A stretch of DNA of 64,000 bases from Bacteroidota bacterium (GTDB lineage Bacteria > Bacteroidota > Bacteroidia > Chitinophagales > Chitinophagaceae). The position numbers and the translations under genes were made by a program. The DNA lies in assembly GCA_018268085.1 (NCBI GenBank), contig JAFDXE010000002.1:62001-126000 (forward strand). Direction: 5' to 3'. Positions 7,871-15,973 of this stretch are shown here, piece after piece (position 1 is the first letter of the stretch; each line of letters opens with the position of its first letter). The notes beneath the pieces were generated by a model that made no database searches, was not told the DNA's origin, and saw nothing but the letters and a program-made list of their open reading frames with translations.

Positions 7871-8605
7871 TCATTCCCCCATACCTTCTGCATCATTTGT
7901 CTTACTACTGAATTTCAGCATTTCGTTAATAGCCTGCATTTCAACCGGTGAAAAATAACGCCATTTGCCAGGCGGCAACCCGCTCAGGGTAATATTCATA
8001 ATGCGGATTCTTTTAAGCGAGGTTACCCGGTATCCCAACGCTTCACACATACGCCTGATCTGGCGGTTAAGCCCCTGCGTTAGTATAATGCGAAAACGGT
8101 TGTCGCCTTCCTGTTTTACAAAACATTTTTGCGTGGTTGTTCCTAAAATCCGTACACCATTGCGCATACTGTTTATAAATGCAGCATCTATTGGTTTATC
8201 TGTTGTTACGATGTATTCTTTTTCATGCCCGTTACCGGCCCGTAAAATTTTGTTTACGATATCTCCGTCATTAGTTAAAAATATTAGTCCTTCTGAAAGT
8301 TTGTCGAGCCTGCCTATCGGAAAAATTCTTGTTTTATAATTTATAAAGTCTACAATATTCGATTTGTCTTTTGTATCCGTTGTACAGGTTACGCCCTTGG
8401 GTTTATTGAGCATAATGTACACCTGTGATTTTTTCTTTTTCAACGGTTCACCATCTACCTGCACCACATCTCCCTCTTTAACGCGGTTGCCTTTGTGCGC
8501 ATCTTTTCCATTAATAGTAACCCTGCATTCTTCTATATATTTGTCCGCTTCCCGCCTGCTGCAAAAGCCGGTATCACTGATGTATTTATTTAAACTGATA
8601 TCCAT
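7871..8605 (-). CDS. rluF: 23S rRNA pseudouridine synthase, RluF-like
   Basis: A 244-residue RsuA/RluB/E/F-family pseudouridine synthase. An N-terminal S4 RNA-binding domain (residues 3-60, LNKYISDTGFCSRREADKYI) precedes the catalytic domain. The catalytic Asp101 lies in IGRLDKLSEGLIFLTNDGD, and the family motif LNRQIRRMCEALGY is near residue 178. The sequence around the catalytic Asp most resembles RluF, which modifies 23S rRNA near position 2604, but RluB or RsuA specificity cannot be excluded. It is preceded by the infC terminator, so it is not co-transcribed with infC. Its end coincides with a heptad array arm. Confidence 0.82.
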   Translation of the reverse strand: MDISLNKYISDTGFCSRREADKYIEECRVTINGKDAHKGNRVKEGDVVQVDGEPLKKKKSQVYIMLNKPKGVTCTTDTKDKSNIVDFINYKTRIFPIGRLDKLSEGLIFLTNDGDIVNKILRAGNGHEKEYIVTTDKPIDAAFINSMRNGVRILGTTTQKCFVKQEGDNRFRIILTQGLNRQIRRMCEALGYRVTSLKRIRIMNITLSGLPPGKWRYFSPVEMQAINEMLKFSSKTNDAEGMGE

Positions 8606-8657
8606 CTGGTAAAATTAGAAAGAGATAATGTAATGGTGATATTATCGGGAAATTAAA

Positions 8658-8687
8658 AAAGCCCGTCCGGTTGTACAGACAGGCTTT
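8658..8687 (-). terminator. Intrinsic terminator of infC
   Basis: Imperfect stem (AAAGCC-x-GTC / GAC-x-GGCTTT) followed on the minus strand by six T, 20 bp past the infC stop. It separates infC from rluF. Confidence 0.75.
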
Positions 8688-8706
8688 CATTATTGTGTTT
8701 GCAATT

Positions 8707-9366
8707 TTATTCTGCATCTTTCTCCACATTCGGAACTGCTTCCGTGGCAGGCGCTTCTTTAACCAGCTTACCAATCTCATTCGCTTTTTTCTTTGAATTT
8801 GATTGCGTTTTTGGCGCAAACATCACCAGCATTCTCTTTCCTTCCATTTTAGGTAATCCTTCCAACGCACCAACATCTTTTAACCGATCGGCAAATTTCA
8901 ATAACAATAATTCACCTCTTTCTTTAAACATGATCGCACGACCTTTAAACTGTACGTGTGCTTTCACTTTATCGCCCTCTTTTAAAAACTTTTCGGCGTG
9001 TTTAACTTTAAATTCAAAATCGTGATCGTCGGTATTCGGTGTAAAACGAATTTCCTTCACCTCGCTGGTTTTGGATTTCGCTTTCATTTCCTTCTTCTTC
9101 TTCTTCTCATCGTACAGGAATTTATTGTAATCGATGATCTTACAAACCGGTGGATTTGCACCCGGAGAAATTTCAACAAGATCAAGCTGCTGCGCATTGG
9201 CTATACGTTGTGCCTCCATCGTGGAAAAAATTCCCGGCTGCACATTATCGCCAACGAGCCTTACTTCCGGCACTTTGATCATGTGATTGGTACGGTGTTC
9301 CTGTTGTTGTTCTTTTCTGAAACGGGGATTAAAGCCTCCCCTGGCTGGTCTTGGTGGAAATGACAT
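8707..9366 (-). CDS. infC: Translation initiation factor IF-3
   Basis: A 219-residue IF-3, which binds the 30S subunit, prevents premature 50S joining and proofreads the initiator tRNA. The N-domain (residues 28-98) starts with the conserved EVRLVGDN and IAQ-like helix, an EKKKKKEMKAK linker follows, and the C-domain has the EIRFTPNTDDHDFEFKVKHAEKFL signature. An N-terminal Arg/Pro/Gln-rich extension and a C-terminal acidic tail (after KKKANEIGKLV) are typical of Bacteroidota IF-3. The start is a plain ATG, unlike the AUU of E. coli infC. thrS lies upstream with a 166-bp gap containing hairpins and a 15-bp sequence shared with the parE leader. Confidence 0.95.
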   Translation of the reverse strand: MSFPPRPARGGFNPRFRKEQQQEHRTNHMIKVPEVRLVGDNVQPGIFSTMEAQRIANAQQLDLVEISPGANPPVCKIIDYNKFLYDEKKKKKEMKAKSKTSEVKEIRFTPNTDDHDFEFKVKHAEKFLKEGDKVKAHVQFKGRAIMFKERGELLLLKFADRLKDVGALEGLPKMEGKRMLVMFAPKTQSNSKKKANEIGKLVKEAPATEAVPNVEKDAE

Positions 9367-9397
9367 TTACTAATTTTAATTTACAATGTTGTTTGAG

Positions 9398-9510
9398 TTC
9401 AGTTTTAAGCATCCAACTGAAAGCCTGAATATATTTTATTTTCCTGTTTGCACTACTTTGTTCAGCATCGTTGTGCCTGCCTGTCGGCAGAAAGTTCACT
9501 CACTTGTACT
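9398..9510 (-). promoter_or_regulatory. infC upstream leader region with hairpins and shared 15-mer
   Basis: Between thrS and infC lie a hairpin TTCAGTT/AACTGAA (9398-9404, 9415-9421), a dyad around GCCTGCCTGTCGGCAG (9473-9490) and the 15-mer TCACTCACTTGTACT (9496-9510). That 15-mer recurs in the parE leader. A role in infC expression is inferred from position only; no promoter consensus was found here. Confidence 0.35.
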
Positions 9511-9532
9511 GTTGGTTCGCTATTCTTCTTTT

Positions 9533-11488
9533 TTAAACAGCTTTCACTTCAGCAACTTCACCTCGTCTTTCTTTTATTTCTTCGGCCAGTTCCGCTACAA
9601 ATTCCTGTACATCTTTTGTTCCTATATCTCCTTTACCCTGGCGGCGAACGGCTACTTTTCCCTCATTCATTTCTTTTTCACCAACCACCAGCATGTAAGG
9701 AACTTTAGCCATTTCTGTATCCCTGATCTTCTTTCCTATTTTCTCACTCCTGTCGTCTATTTCAGCACGAATATCCGCTTTTTTCAGTTTTTGCAAAATT
9801 GAATTTGCGTAGTCCATGAACTTATCACTGATCGGTAGAATTTTCACCTGCAAAGGCGCCAGCCATGCGGGGAATTTACCTGCATAATGTTCCAGCAAAA
9901 ACCCGATAAAACGCTCATGTGTTCCCAGAGGCGCCCGGTGAATGATCAGCGGTACATCGGTACTGTTATTTTGCGTGGTGTACGACAGTTTGAATTTATT
10001 CCCGCTGTTAAAATCTACCTGGTTGGTAGCCAGTGTAAATTCCCGGCCTATGGCACTCCAAATCTGCACATCAATTTTTGGTCCGTAAAAAGCAGCTTCA
10101 TCCTGTACTTCAATATACGGAATATTTGATTCAATTAACACCTGCCTTACCATTGATTCTGTTTCTTTCCACAATTCCGGTTCGTTCACATACTTCTGCC
10201 CCAGTTTGGTGGGTTCGTGCAGGCTCAGCCGCATCACGTATTTATCAATCCCGAAAATCTTAAAGTACTTAATATACATTTCATTTACTGCCCTGAATTC
10301 ATCTGCAAATTGTTCCCTGTTGCAGTAAATATGTGCATCGTTCATGTGCAGGCAACGCACCCTCATCAATCCAAACAATTCGCCGCTTTGTTCATAACGG
10401 TAACAGGTGCCGTATTCTGCAATGCGATATGGAAGGTCTTTATACGTTTTTGGCTCGGCATCAAAAATCTTATGGTGATGCGGACAATTCATCGCCTTCA
10501 AATAATATTTAGTACCATCCATTTCCATTGGCGGGAACATGCTTTCTGCATAATAAGGCAAATGCCCGCTGGTGAGGTACATGCTTTCCTTGGCGATGTG
10601 TGGTGTTACTACCCGCTTGTATCCTGCGGCCATTTCCGTTTCCTTGGCCAGTTTCTCCAATTCTTCTATGATAATGGTTCCGTTGGGCATCCATAACGGT
10701 AACCCCTGTCCTACGTCGTCGTCCATAGTAAAAATGCTCAGTTCTTTGCCGAGCTTACGATGATCCCTTTTCTTTGCTTCTTCCAGCATGGCAAGGTATT
10801 CATCCAGTTCTTTCTGGTTGGGAAAGGTTACGCCATAAATACGGGTCAACTGTTTGTTGTTTTCATTTCCTTTCCAGTAAGCACCGGCAATACTGGTGAG
10901 TTTGATCGCTTTGATAAACCCGGTATTCGGAATATGCGGCCCGCGGCAGAGATCGGTAAATTCTCCCTGGGTATAAAAAGTAATTTCTCCGTCTTTCAGG
11001 TTCTCGAGCAGGTCGAGTTTATATTCATCCCCTTTCTCCGTAAAATATTTTACTGCTTCGCCCTTCGGCATTTCTTTCCTGGTGTACACGCTATTCTTCT
11101 TCGACAATTCATTCATTTTCTTTTCCAGGTGTACCAGGTCTTCTTCACTCATTTTTGCATCACCCAGGTCGATATCATAATAAAATCCTTTATCTACTGC
11201 CGGGCCAACCCAGAATTTTGCATTCGGATATTTATCCTGTACGGCTTCTGCCATCAGGTGAGCCGATGAATGCCAGAATGTGCTTTTACCTTCGGCATCA
11301 TCCCAGGTTAGTAATTTTAATGATGCATCATTATGTATTGGCCGGCTGGCATCCCACACTTCTCCGTTTACGGATGCGGCAAGCACTTTCCGGGCGAGTC
11401 CTTCGCTGATCGATTTTGCAATGTCCATTGCTGATGTTCCCGCGGCAAACTCTCTAACCGAGCCATCGGGCAAAGTAATTTTTATCAT
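9533..11488 (-). CDS. thrS: Threonyl-tRNA synthetase
   Basis: A 651-residue class II aminoacyl-tRNA synthetase that charges tRNA-Thr. Domains in order: TGS (residues 1-62), editing domain with the HSSAHLMAEAV metal/editing motif and CRGPH, catalytic core with zinc ligand Cys in KAMNCPHHH, motif 2 (YRYEQSGELFGLMRVRCLHMNDAHI), motif 3 (APLGTHERFIGFLLEHYAGKFP), and the C-terminal anticodon-binding domain. The start at 11488 is favoured over the upstream ATG at 11518 because the -7 promoter element overlaps that upstream codon, and because MIKITLPDGS is the standard TGS beginning. Confidence 0.96.
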   Translation of the reverse strand: MIKITLPDGSVREFAAGTSAMDIAKSISEGLARKVLAASVNGEVWDASRPIHNDASLKLLTWDDAEGKSTFWHSSAHLMAEAVQDKYPNAKFWVGPAVDKGFYYDIDLGDAKMSEEDLVHLEKKMNELSKKNSVYTRKEMPKGEAVKYFTEKGDEYKLDLLENLKDGEITFYTQGEFTDLCRGPHIPNTGFIKAIKLTSIAGAYWKGNENNKQLTRIYGVTFPNQKELDEYLAMLEEAKKRDHRKLGKELSIFTMDDDVGQGLPLWMPNGTIIIEELEKLAKETEMAAGYKRVVTPHIAKESMYLTSGHLPYYAESMFPPMEMDGTKYYLKAMNCPHHHKIFDAEPKTYKDLPYRIAEYGTCYRYEQSGELFGLMRVRCLHMNDAHIYCNREQFADEFRAVNEMYIKYFKIFGIDKYVMRLSLHEPTKLGQKYVNEPELWKETESMVRQVLIESNIPYIEVQDEAAFYGPKIDVQIWSAIGREFTLATNQVDFNSGNKFKLSYTTQNNSTDVPLIIHRAPLGTHERFIGFLLEHYAGKFPAWLAPLQVKILPISDKFMDYANSILQKLKKADIRAEIDDRSEKIGKKIRDTEMAKVPYMLVVGEKEMNEGKVAVRRQGKGDIGTKDVQEFVAELAEEIKERRGEVAEVKAV

Positions 11489-11515
11489 GTGTACTGATTC
11501 TAAAATTTTCGAATG

Positions 11516-11546
11516 CAAATTTAACGAACTCTTAGCCTAATACAAG
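11516..11546 (-). promoter_or_regulatory. Bacteroidota-type promoter of thrS
   Basis: On the minus strand CTTG (11546-11543) is followed after a 19-bp spacer by TAAATTTG (11523-11516), matching the Bacteroidota primary-sigma consensus TTTG-N19-TAnnTTTG. Transcription would begin near 11508, about 20 nt before the chosen thrS ATG. Confidence 0.7.
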
Positions 11547-11604
11547 ATTCCGTTGTACTTTTTACGGGAGATTTCATTTTATTTTGCGGCTTCGAATAAG
11601 CTAT

Positions 11605-12732
11605 ATGAAGATGAAAAGCATATTTCTATTCTGTTTATCACTTATTTTTTCGGTTGTTGTTACCGCTCAGAATTTTACTGGTCAGTGGACAGGTCATTTT
11701 GTTGACAAAAGCACTTCGTTCCGTGGTTTTGGCGGAGATGAATGTGATTATGTAATTGACCTGGAGTGTAAAGACAATACGGTATCCGGTTATTCATACA
11801 CTTATTTTTCAGATGGCGGCAAAAAGTATTATACCATTTGCAGGCTTGAAGGAAAAATTATTCCAAAACAGCAATACATTGAAATAAAGGAAGTAGAACG
11901 CACCAAAACAAATGTTCCGGTAAACATCCGCAATTGTTTCCAGGTGCATAAGCTCACTTTTTTTAAACATGCTGATAGCGCAACATTGGAAGGAAACTGG
12001 GTTCCGGCTCCCGATCAGAATGGCGATTGTGGATATGGTACTACGGTCTTGTCGAAACGAATGTTAAAAAACAACTTACCTGGATATAACAGCGCCACCA
12101 CTAAAGGCTCGATTAAACAGTCGTTGGCATCTGCCAAAAAAGAAAATGGAAAAACGGGCAATACATCAACTACTATCAAAACTGCACCATCCAAACCGGT
12201 AGCTAAAATCCCGCCTCCGCAAAAAAAGCCGATAGTAAAAACTCCTGTAAAACAACCAGCAAAAAAGCCTGTTGCTGCAGCGCCGGTTATTTCAGAAATA
12301 GCAAAGAATGGCACTCCTGCAGAAGTTTCTATTCAAAATATTGCGATAGAAAAAACACCGGACAGTGTAACTACTCCAAAAGTAAAATTTGAGAAAAGAA
12401 GTAATACTGTTCTGGAAACGATTTCTGTAAAAAACAAAACGGTAAAAGTAGACCTGTACGATAATGGCGAGGTAGATGGCGACAGTATTTCCTTGTTCTA
12501 CAATGGAAAACTGCTGATGTCGAGCAAGCGCCTGAGTGAAAAACCGATTAGCTTAACCATTACTGTGGAAGACAATGTGGAAAATGAACTGGTGATGTAT
12601 GCAGAAAATCTCGGAACAATTCCACCCAACACTGCATTAATGGTTGTTACCGATGGCAATAAAAGGTATGAAGTACGTATTACCTCAGATTTGCAAAAAA
12701 GCGGGGTGATTAATTTTGTGCATAAGCCGTGA
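11605..12732 (+). CDS. Secreted protein with conserved C-terminal domain, paralogue of the 56.7 kb gene
   Basis: A 375-residue secreted protein. Signal peptide (residues 1-22), an N-terminal beta-rich domain beginning QNFTGQWTGHFVD, a ~100-residue Lys/Pro/Thr/Ala-rich linker, then a ~105-residue C-terminal domain (KVDLYDNGEVDGD, SLFYNGKLLMSSKRLSEKPI, YAENLGTIPPNTALMVV). The same order and the same C-terminal domain occur in the protein at 56653-57753, where KLYDNGVVDND, KKRLSEKPIEL and FAENLGSIPPNTALIVV align, so the two are paralogues. I do not know the function. The ATG at 11605 is chosen because the open frame upstream begins only with a TTG at 11584. The gene ends beside a heptad array. 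Confidence 0.78.
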   Translation: MKMKSIFLFCLSLIFSVVVTAQNFTGQWTGHFVDKSTSFRGFGGDECDYVIDLECKDNTVSGYSYTYFSDGGKKYYTICRLEGKIIPKQQYIEIKEVERTKTNVPVNIRNCFQVHKLTFFKHADSATLEGNWVPAPDQNGDCGYGTTVLSKRMLKNNLPGYNSATTKGSIKQSLASAKKENGKTGNTSTTIKTAPSKPVAKIPPPQKKPIVKTPVKQPAKKPVAAAPVISEIAKNGTPAEVSIQNIAIEKTPDSVTTPKVKFEKRSNTVLETISVKNKTVKVDLYDNGEVDGDSISLFYNGKLLMSSKRLSEKPISLTITVEDNVENELVMYAENLGTIPPNTALMVVTDGNKRYEVRITSDLQKSGVINFVHKP

Positions 12733-12737
12733 GATAG

Positions 12738-12833
12738 AGTTGGTAGTTGCCAGTTATAAGTTATTAGTTATAAGTTATTCGTTTGAGGCTGTATTCACGT
12801 CAGCCAGAAACTTGAAACTCATAACTATCAACT
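12738..12833. repeat. Two-armed AGTTNNN heptanucleotide array around a hairpin
   Basis: Left arm 12738-12786: AGTTGGT, AGTTGCC, AGTTATA, AGTTATT, AGTTATA, AGTTATT, CGTTTGA. Centre: GGCTG-9 nt-CAGCC hairpin (12787-12805). Right arm 12806-12833 runs in reverse: AGAAACT, TGAAACT, CATAACT, ATCAACT. The element fills the gap between two convergent genes and may act as their shared 3' end. Confidence 0.8.
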
Positions 12834-12838
12834 TTCTT

Positions 12839-15205
12839 CTAAAATTTAAAATTCCATGTTACCGCGGGAATGATCGGGAATATCGACACCTGTTTTCCCT
12901 GGATCTTCAATGAGCCATCATATGGGTTTCCTTCCTGGTCGAAATAAATAAAATAAGGATTCTGCCTGCTGTATGCATTATACACACTAAATACCCATTC
13001 TCCTTTTATTTTTTTATTCAGGCTTTTCTTAGGCGTAAGCGTTGCAGAAAAATCCAGGCGGTGATAGGAAGGCAAACGGTACTGGTTAATCGCACTGTAT
13101 TCCTGCGATAGCACGCCGCCTACAATATAAAAACGTTCAGGAAGTGTGGCCGCATTCCCGGTTCCGTAAACAAAAGTGGCCGACAATTTCCATTTCTTAT
13201 TCAACTCATAAATCAGTACCACGTTCATATCATTCCTTCGATCGTACTTCGCCGGGTATTTATTGCCGTAATTTAATCCGGGGAACTTTCTCCAGGTCCA
13301 GCTTAATGTGTATCCAATCCAACCGGTTAATCTACCCTTCACTTTATTGATAAAAAGTTCGGCTCCATAACTCCAGCCTCTACCGAAAGTGAAAGAATTT
13401 TCAACATCATCTATCGTACTCTGTATATATCCTTCTTTGTATTCAATCTGGTTTTGCATGTTCTTGTAATACAATTCCAGGGATGTTTCAAACATATTGT
13501 TCCTGAAATTTTTAAATAAACCGGCTGCATACAACCAGCTTATCTGTGGCTTTACTTTATACGTACTCGGAACCCACAGATCAGTAGGCAGGGTTGTACC
13601 GGCATTGCTCACCAGGTGAATATATTGAAGGTTACGGGTAACAGATGCCTTAATGGAAGTTTGATCGTTTATGGAGTACCGTAAGGTAAGTCTTGGCTCT
13701 AGTCCACCATAAGATTTTACCGGTTTTCCTTTTCCATACACGATACTATCAAGCCTGTTACCGTCATCATCCGTTTTATAAATTTTATTTGGCCCTACCT
13801 GCTGAAACCCGCTGTACCGCAAGCCCATTCCTAACTGGAACGCCGGAACGATTTCCCAGTCGTCCTGCAGGTACACTGCTGCTTCATGTGCAAATTTCAC
13901 CTGTGCATTCTGTGGATTGAAAACAGTTGAATCCTGTTGACCGCTAACTACCGATGGCGTAAAACGGTGGTAAGTGTACAGCAATCCGAATTTTATTTTC
14001 TGTTTGGAAAAAGGATAAAAATCAAAATCTTCTTTCAGGCTGATATCCCTGATACCCGATTTAAGCTGTACGTTAAAATTGTTCTGGCTTCCTTTAAAAG
14101 TAAAATTGTAATCGTTGTACACAAGTGTTGTATTGGCAAACAGTTTATTGTTGTACACATGGTTCCAGCGAATGGTGCCGGTTGCATTTCCCCAGGGAAT
14201 ATTTACATCTAGGCTCTGACGCCCGTTCTTAAAAGTAAATACATCCCTTCCAAAATATCCGCTCATGTACAGGCGGTCTTTCTCTGTGAATTTGTAATTA
14301 ACCTTTGCGTTGAGGTCGTAGAAATAATAGCCGGAACCATAAAATTCGCTGCTCTTTTTCACAAAGGGTTTGGTTATAGCATCTACATACGTTCTTCTTG
14401 CTGAAATAATGAAAGAAGCTTTGTTCTTTTTAATGGGCCCCTGAATAGATAATCTTGAAGCAATAAGTCCGAGCCCGCCTTCTGCCTGTAATCGCTGGTT
14501 GTTACCTTCTTTCATGGAGATGTCCAGTACGCTCGACAATCTTCCTCCATACTGCGCAGGCATTCCGCCTTTAATTAAAGAAACATTTTTAATAGCATCT
14601 GAATTGAAGATGGAGAAAAATCCAAACAGGTGACCGCTATTGTACACAACAGCATCATCCAGTAAAATTAAATTCTGATCGGGGCCACCGCCTCTTACAT
14701 AAAAACCAGCGCTGCCTTCACCTGCATTGCGCACACCGGGCAACAACTGCACTACTTTCAACAGGTCTATCTCCCCCATGAATGCCGGTACAGATTTGAT
14801 TTGTTCAATGGGCAGACTGATCTTTCCCATTTGAGCGGTTTTTACATTGTTATCCCGTTTCCTTGAAGTAACAATTACTTCCTGGGATACAGTAACACCT
14901 GATTTTAATTCTATATTCAGGAGTGTGTCAGCCACAAGATTGATAGTAAATAACTGTGATACGTAGCCGATATAAGAAGCAACCAGTGTATAGGAACCCT
15001 GGCTGAGTGTAATGGAATAGAATCCGTATTGATTACTGGTAATGCCTTTGGCGTTTTTTTCAAGCGCAACCGATGCGTTTATAAGTGTTTCCCCTGTAGC
15101 GGCATCTTTAATATATCCGCTGATGGTGTATTTCTTTTGGGCGCCGGTGATGAAGCTGGAAGAAATAAAAAGCAAACACAGGGCAAAGATTTTCATTGTA
15201 TTCAT
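12839..15205 (-). CDS. TonB-dependent receptor with carboxypeptidase-regulatory-like domain
   Basis: A 788-residue outer-membrane receptor. Signal peptide (about residues 1-22), carboxypeptidase-regulatory-like domain (GYIKDAATGETLINASVAL, ~30-105), plug domain with DLLKVVQLLPGVRNAGEGSAGFYVRGGGPDQNLILLDD (~150-200), then a beta-barrel ending in the aromatic terminus AVTWNFKF. The RGGGPDQN plug form is typical of Bacteroidota receptors with unassigned substrates. It directly follows a DUF3347 gene (19 bp from that stop to this ATG), so the two are almost certainly co-transcribed. The DUF3347 partner hints at copper or another soft metal. Start 15205 is an ATG; the frame's earlier start at 15220 would be TTG. 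Confidence 0.88.
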   Translation of the reverse strand: MNTMKIFALCLLFISSSFITGAQKKYTISGYIKDAATGETLINASVALEKNAKGITSNQYGFYSITLSQGSYTLVASYIGYVSQLFTINLVADTLLNIELKSGVTVSQEVIVTSRKRDNNVKTAQMGKISLPIEQIKSVPAFMGEIDLLKVVQLLPGVRNAGEGSAGFYVRGGGPDQNLILLDDAVVYNSGHLFGFFSIFNSDAIKNVSLIKGGMPAQYGGRLSSVLDISMKEGNNQRLQAEGGLGLIASRLSIQGPIKKNKASFIISARRTYVDAITKPFVKKSSEFYGSGYYFYDLNAKVNYKFTEKDRLYMSGYFGRDVFTFKNGRQSLDVNIPWGNATGTIRWNHVYNNKLFANTTLVYNDYNFTFKGSQNNFNVQLKSGIRDISLKEDFDFYPFSKQKIKFGLLYTYHRFTPSVVSGQQDSTVFNPQNAQVKFAHEAAVYLQDDWEIVPAFQLGMGLRYSGFQQVGPNKIYKTDDDGNRLDSIVYGKGKPVKSYGGLEPRLTLRYSINDQTSIKASVTRNLQYIHLVSNAGTTLPTDLWVPSTYKVKPQISWLYAAGLFKNFRNNMFETSLELYYKNMQNQIEYKEGYIQSTIDDVENSFTFGRGWSYGAELFINKVKGRLTGWIGYTLSWTWRKFPGLNYGNKYPAKYDRRNDMNVVLIYELNKKWKLSATFVYGTGNAATLPERFYIVGGVLSQEYSAINQYRLPSYHRLDFSATLTPKKSLNKKIKGEWVFSVYNAYSRQNPYFIYFDQEGNPYDGSLKIQGKQVSIFPIIPAVTWNFKF

Positions 15206-15223
15206 GGAATATAACGGCAATGG

Positions 15224-15838
15224 TTAGTTGGTTTTGATACTGTCTTTTACAGAACCGCAATGAAGCATGTTTTCTTTTCCTGCCGGTTGATGTTTTCCCA
15301 TGTATGGATTGATGACTTCACTGCTGTTGCTGATCCAGTTGGCCGGACGATCTTCTCCAAAAGCCATCGGGCAGTTAATCAGGTAAATGTTTGGTCCTTC
15401 ATAGTTGATCGTTTTAAAAAAAGAGGGATACATCATATCGGTAACCATATTAAAATCGTGGCGCATTTCGGTGATGTCTGTTTGTGCCAGTATTGATTGT
15501 GCATTTGATTTAATATCATTCACGTTTGATTTTGCCGTTTCATAGATGAGCGTAGTGTCTTTCTTTAATTCATCCAGTGGAATGCTGTCGAGTAACCCGA
15601 TGAACGAACGGGCATGTTGCTTCACGCTGCTGGTATCATCTTCAACAAAGGCATCTTTCATGCTGATATAGGCGGTCATCATATCGGCTACCGCCCTGTT
15701 AAAACTTTCGCTGTGTTTCTTCACTGAGAGTGGCGTCATTTTCTCACCATCGTCGGTTTTGTGTTTTGGTTTAAATGCAAACCAGTACACTGCAAAGGCA
15801 GCAAGCGCAACTATTACAATGAGCAAAAATCGTTTCAT
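15224..15838 (-). CDS. DUF3347 domain protein, membrane-anchored
   Basis: A 204-residue protein with one N-terminal membrane anchor (residues 3-22) and a periplasmic domain matching DUF3347: an all-alpha region (~40-130), then INCPMAFGEDRPANWISNSSEVINPYMG and a closing MLHCG. The same C-P-M ... W-(I/L)-S ... NPY-(F/M)-G ... C-G pattern occurs at the C-terminus of CusB-type copper efflux adaptors in Bacteroidota, where the Cys/Met residues are thought to bind Cu(I). It is the first gene of a two-gene operon with the TonB-dependent receptor. A -7 element lies at 15859-15852. Copper binding is inferred. Confidence 0.8.
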   Translation of the reverse strand: MKRFLLIVIVALAAFAVYWFAFKPKHKTDDGEKMTPLSVKKHSESFNRAVADMMTAYISMKDAFVEDDTSSVKQHARSFIGLLDSIPLDELKKDTTLIYETAKSNVNDIKSNAQSILAQTDITEMRHDFNMVTDMMYPSFFKTINYEGPNIYLINCPMAFGEDRPANWISNSSEVINPYMGKHQPAGKENMLHCGSVKDSIKTN

Positions 15839-15851
15839 AAAAAAATTTTTC

Positions 15852-15859
15852 CAAAGTTA
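15852..15859 (-). promoter_or_regulatory. Putative -7 element of the DUF3347-receptor operon
   Basis: The minus strand reads TAACTTTG, matching TAnnTTTG, 14 bp before the ATG. The -33 region is poor. Confidence 0.35.
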
Positions 15860-15913
15860 AAGGTTCAGTAACAAACGAATGTTGATTTAGCGTAAACAAT
15901 CATAAACAATCAA

Positions 15914-15945
15914 TTGTTCGCTGTCAAACTATTAAACTATTTTTG
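15914..15945 (+). promoter_or_regulatory. Bacteroidota-type promoter of the ABC-F gene
   Basis: TTG (15914-15916), 21-bp spacer, TATTTTTG (15938-15945). The -7 element matches TAnnTTTG exactly and predicts a leader of about 20 nt before the ATG at 15974. Confidence 0.55.
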
Positions 15946-15973
15946 CAGCTCATATTAAAAATTTTCAGTCGAG

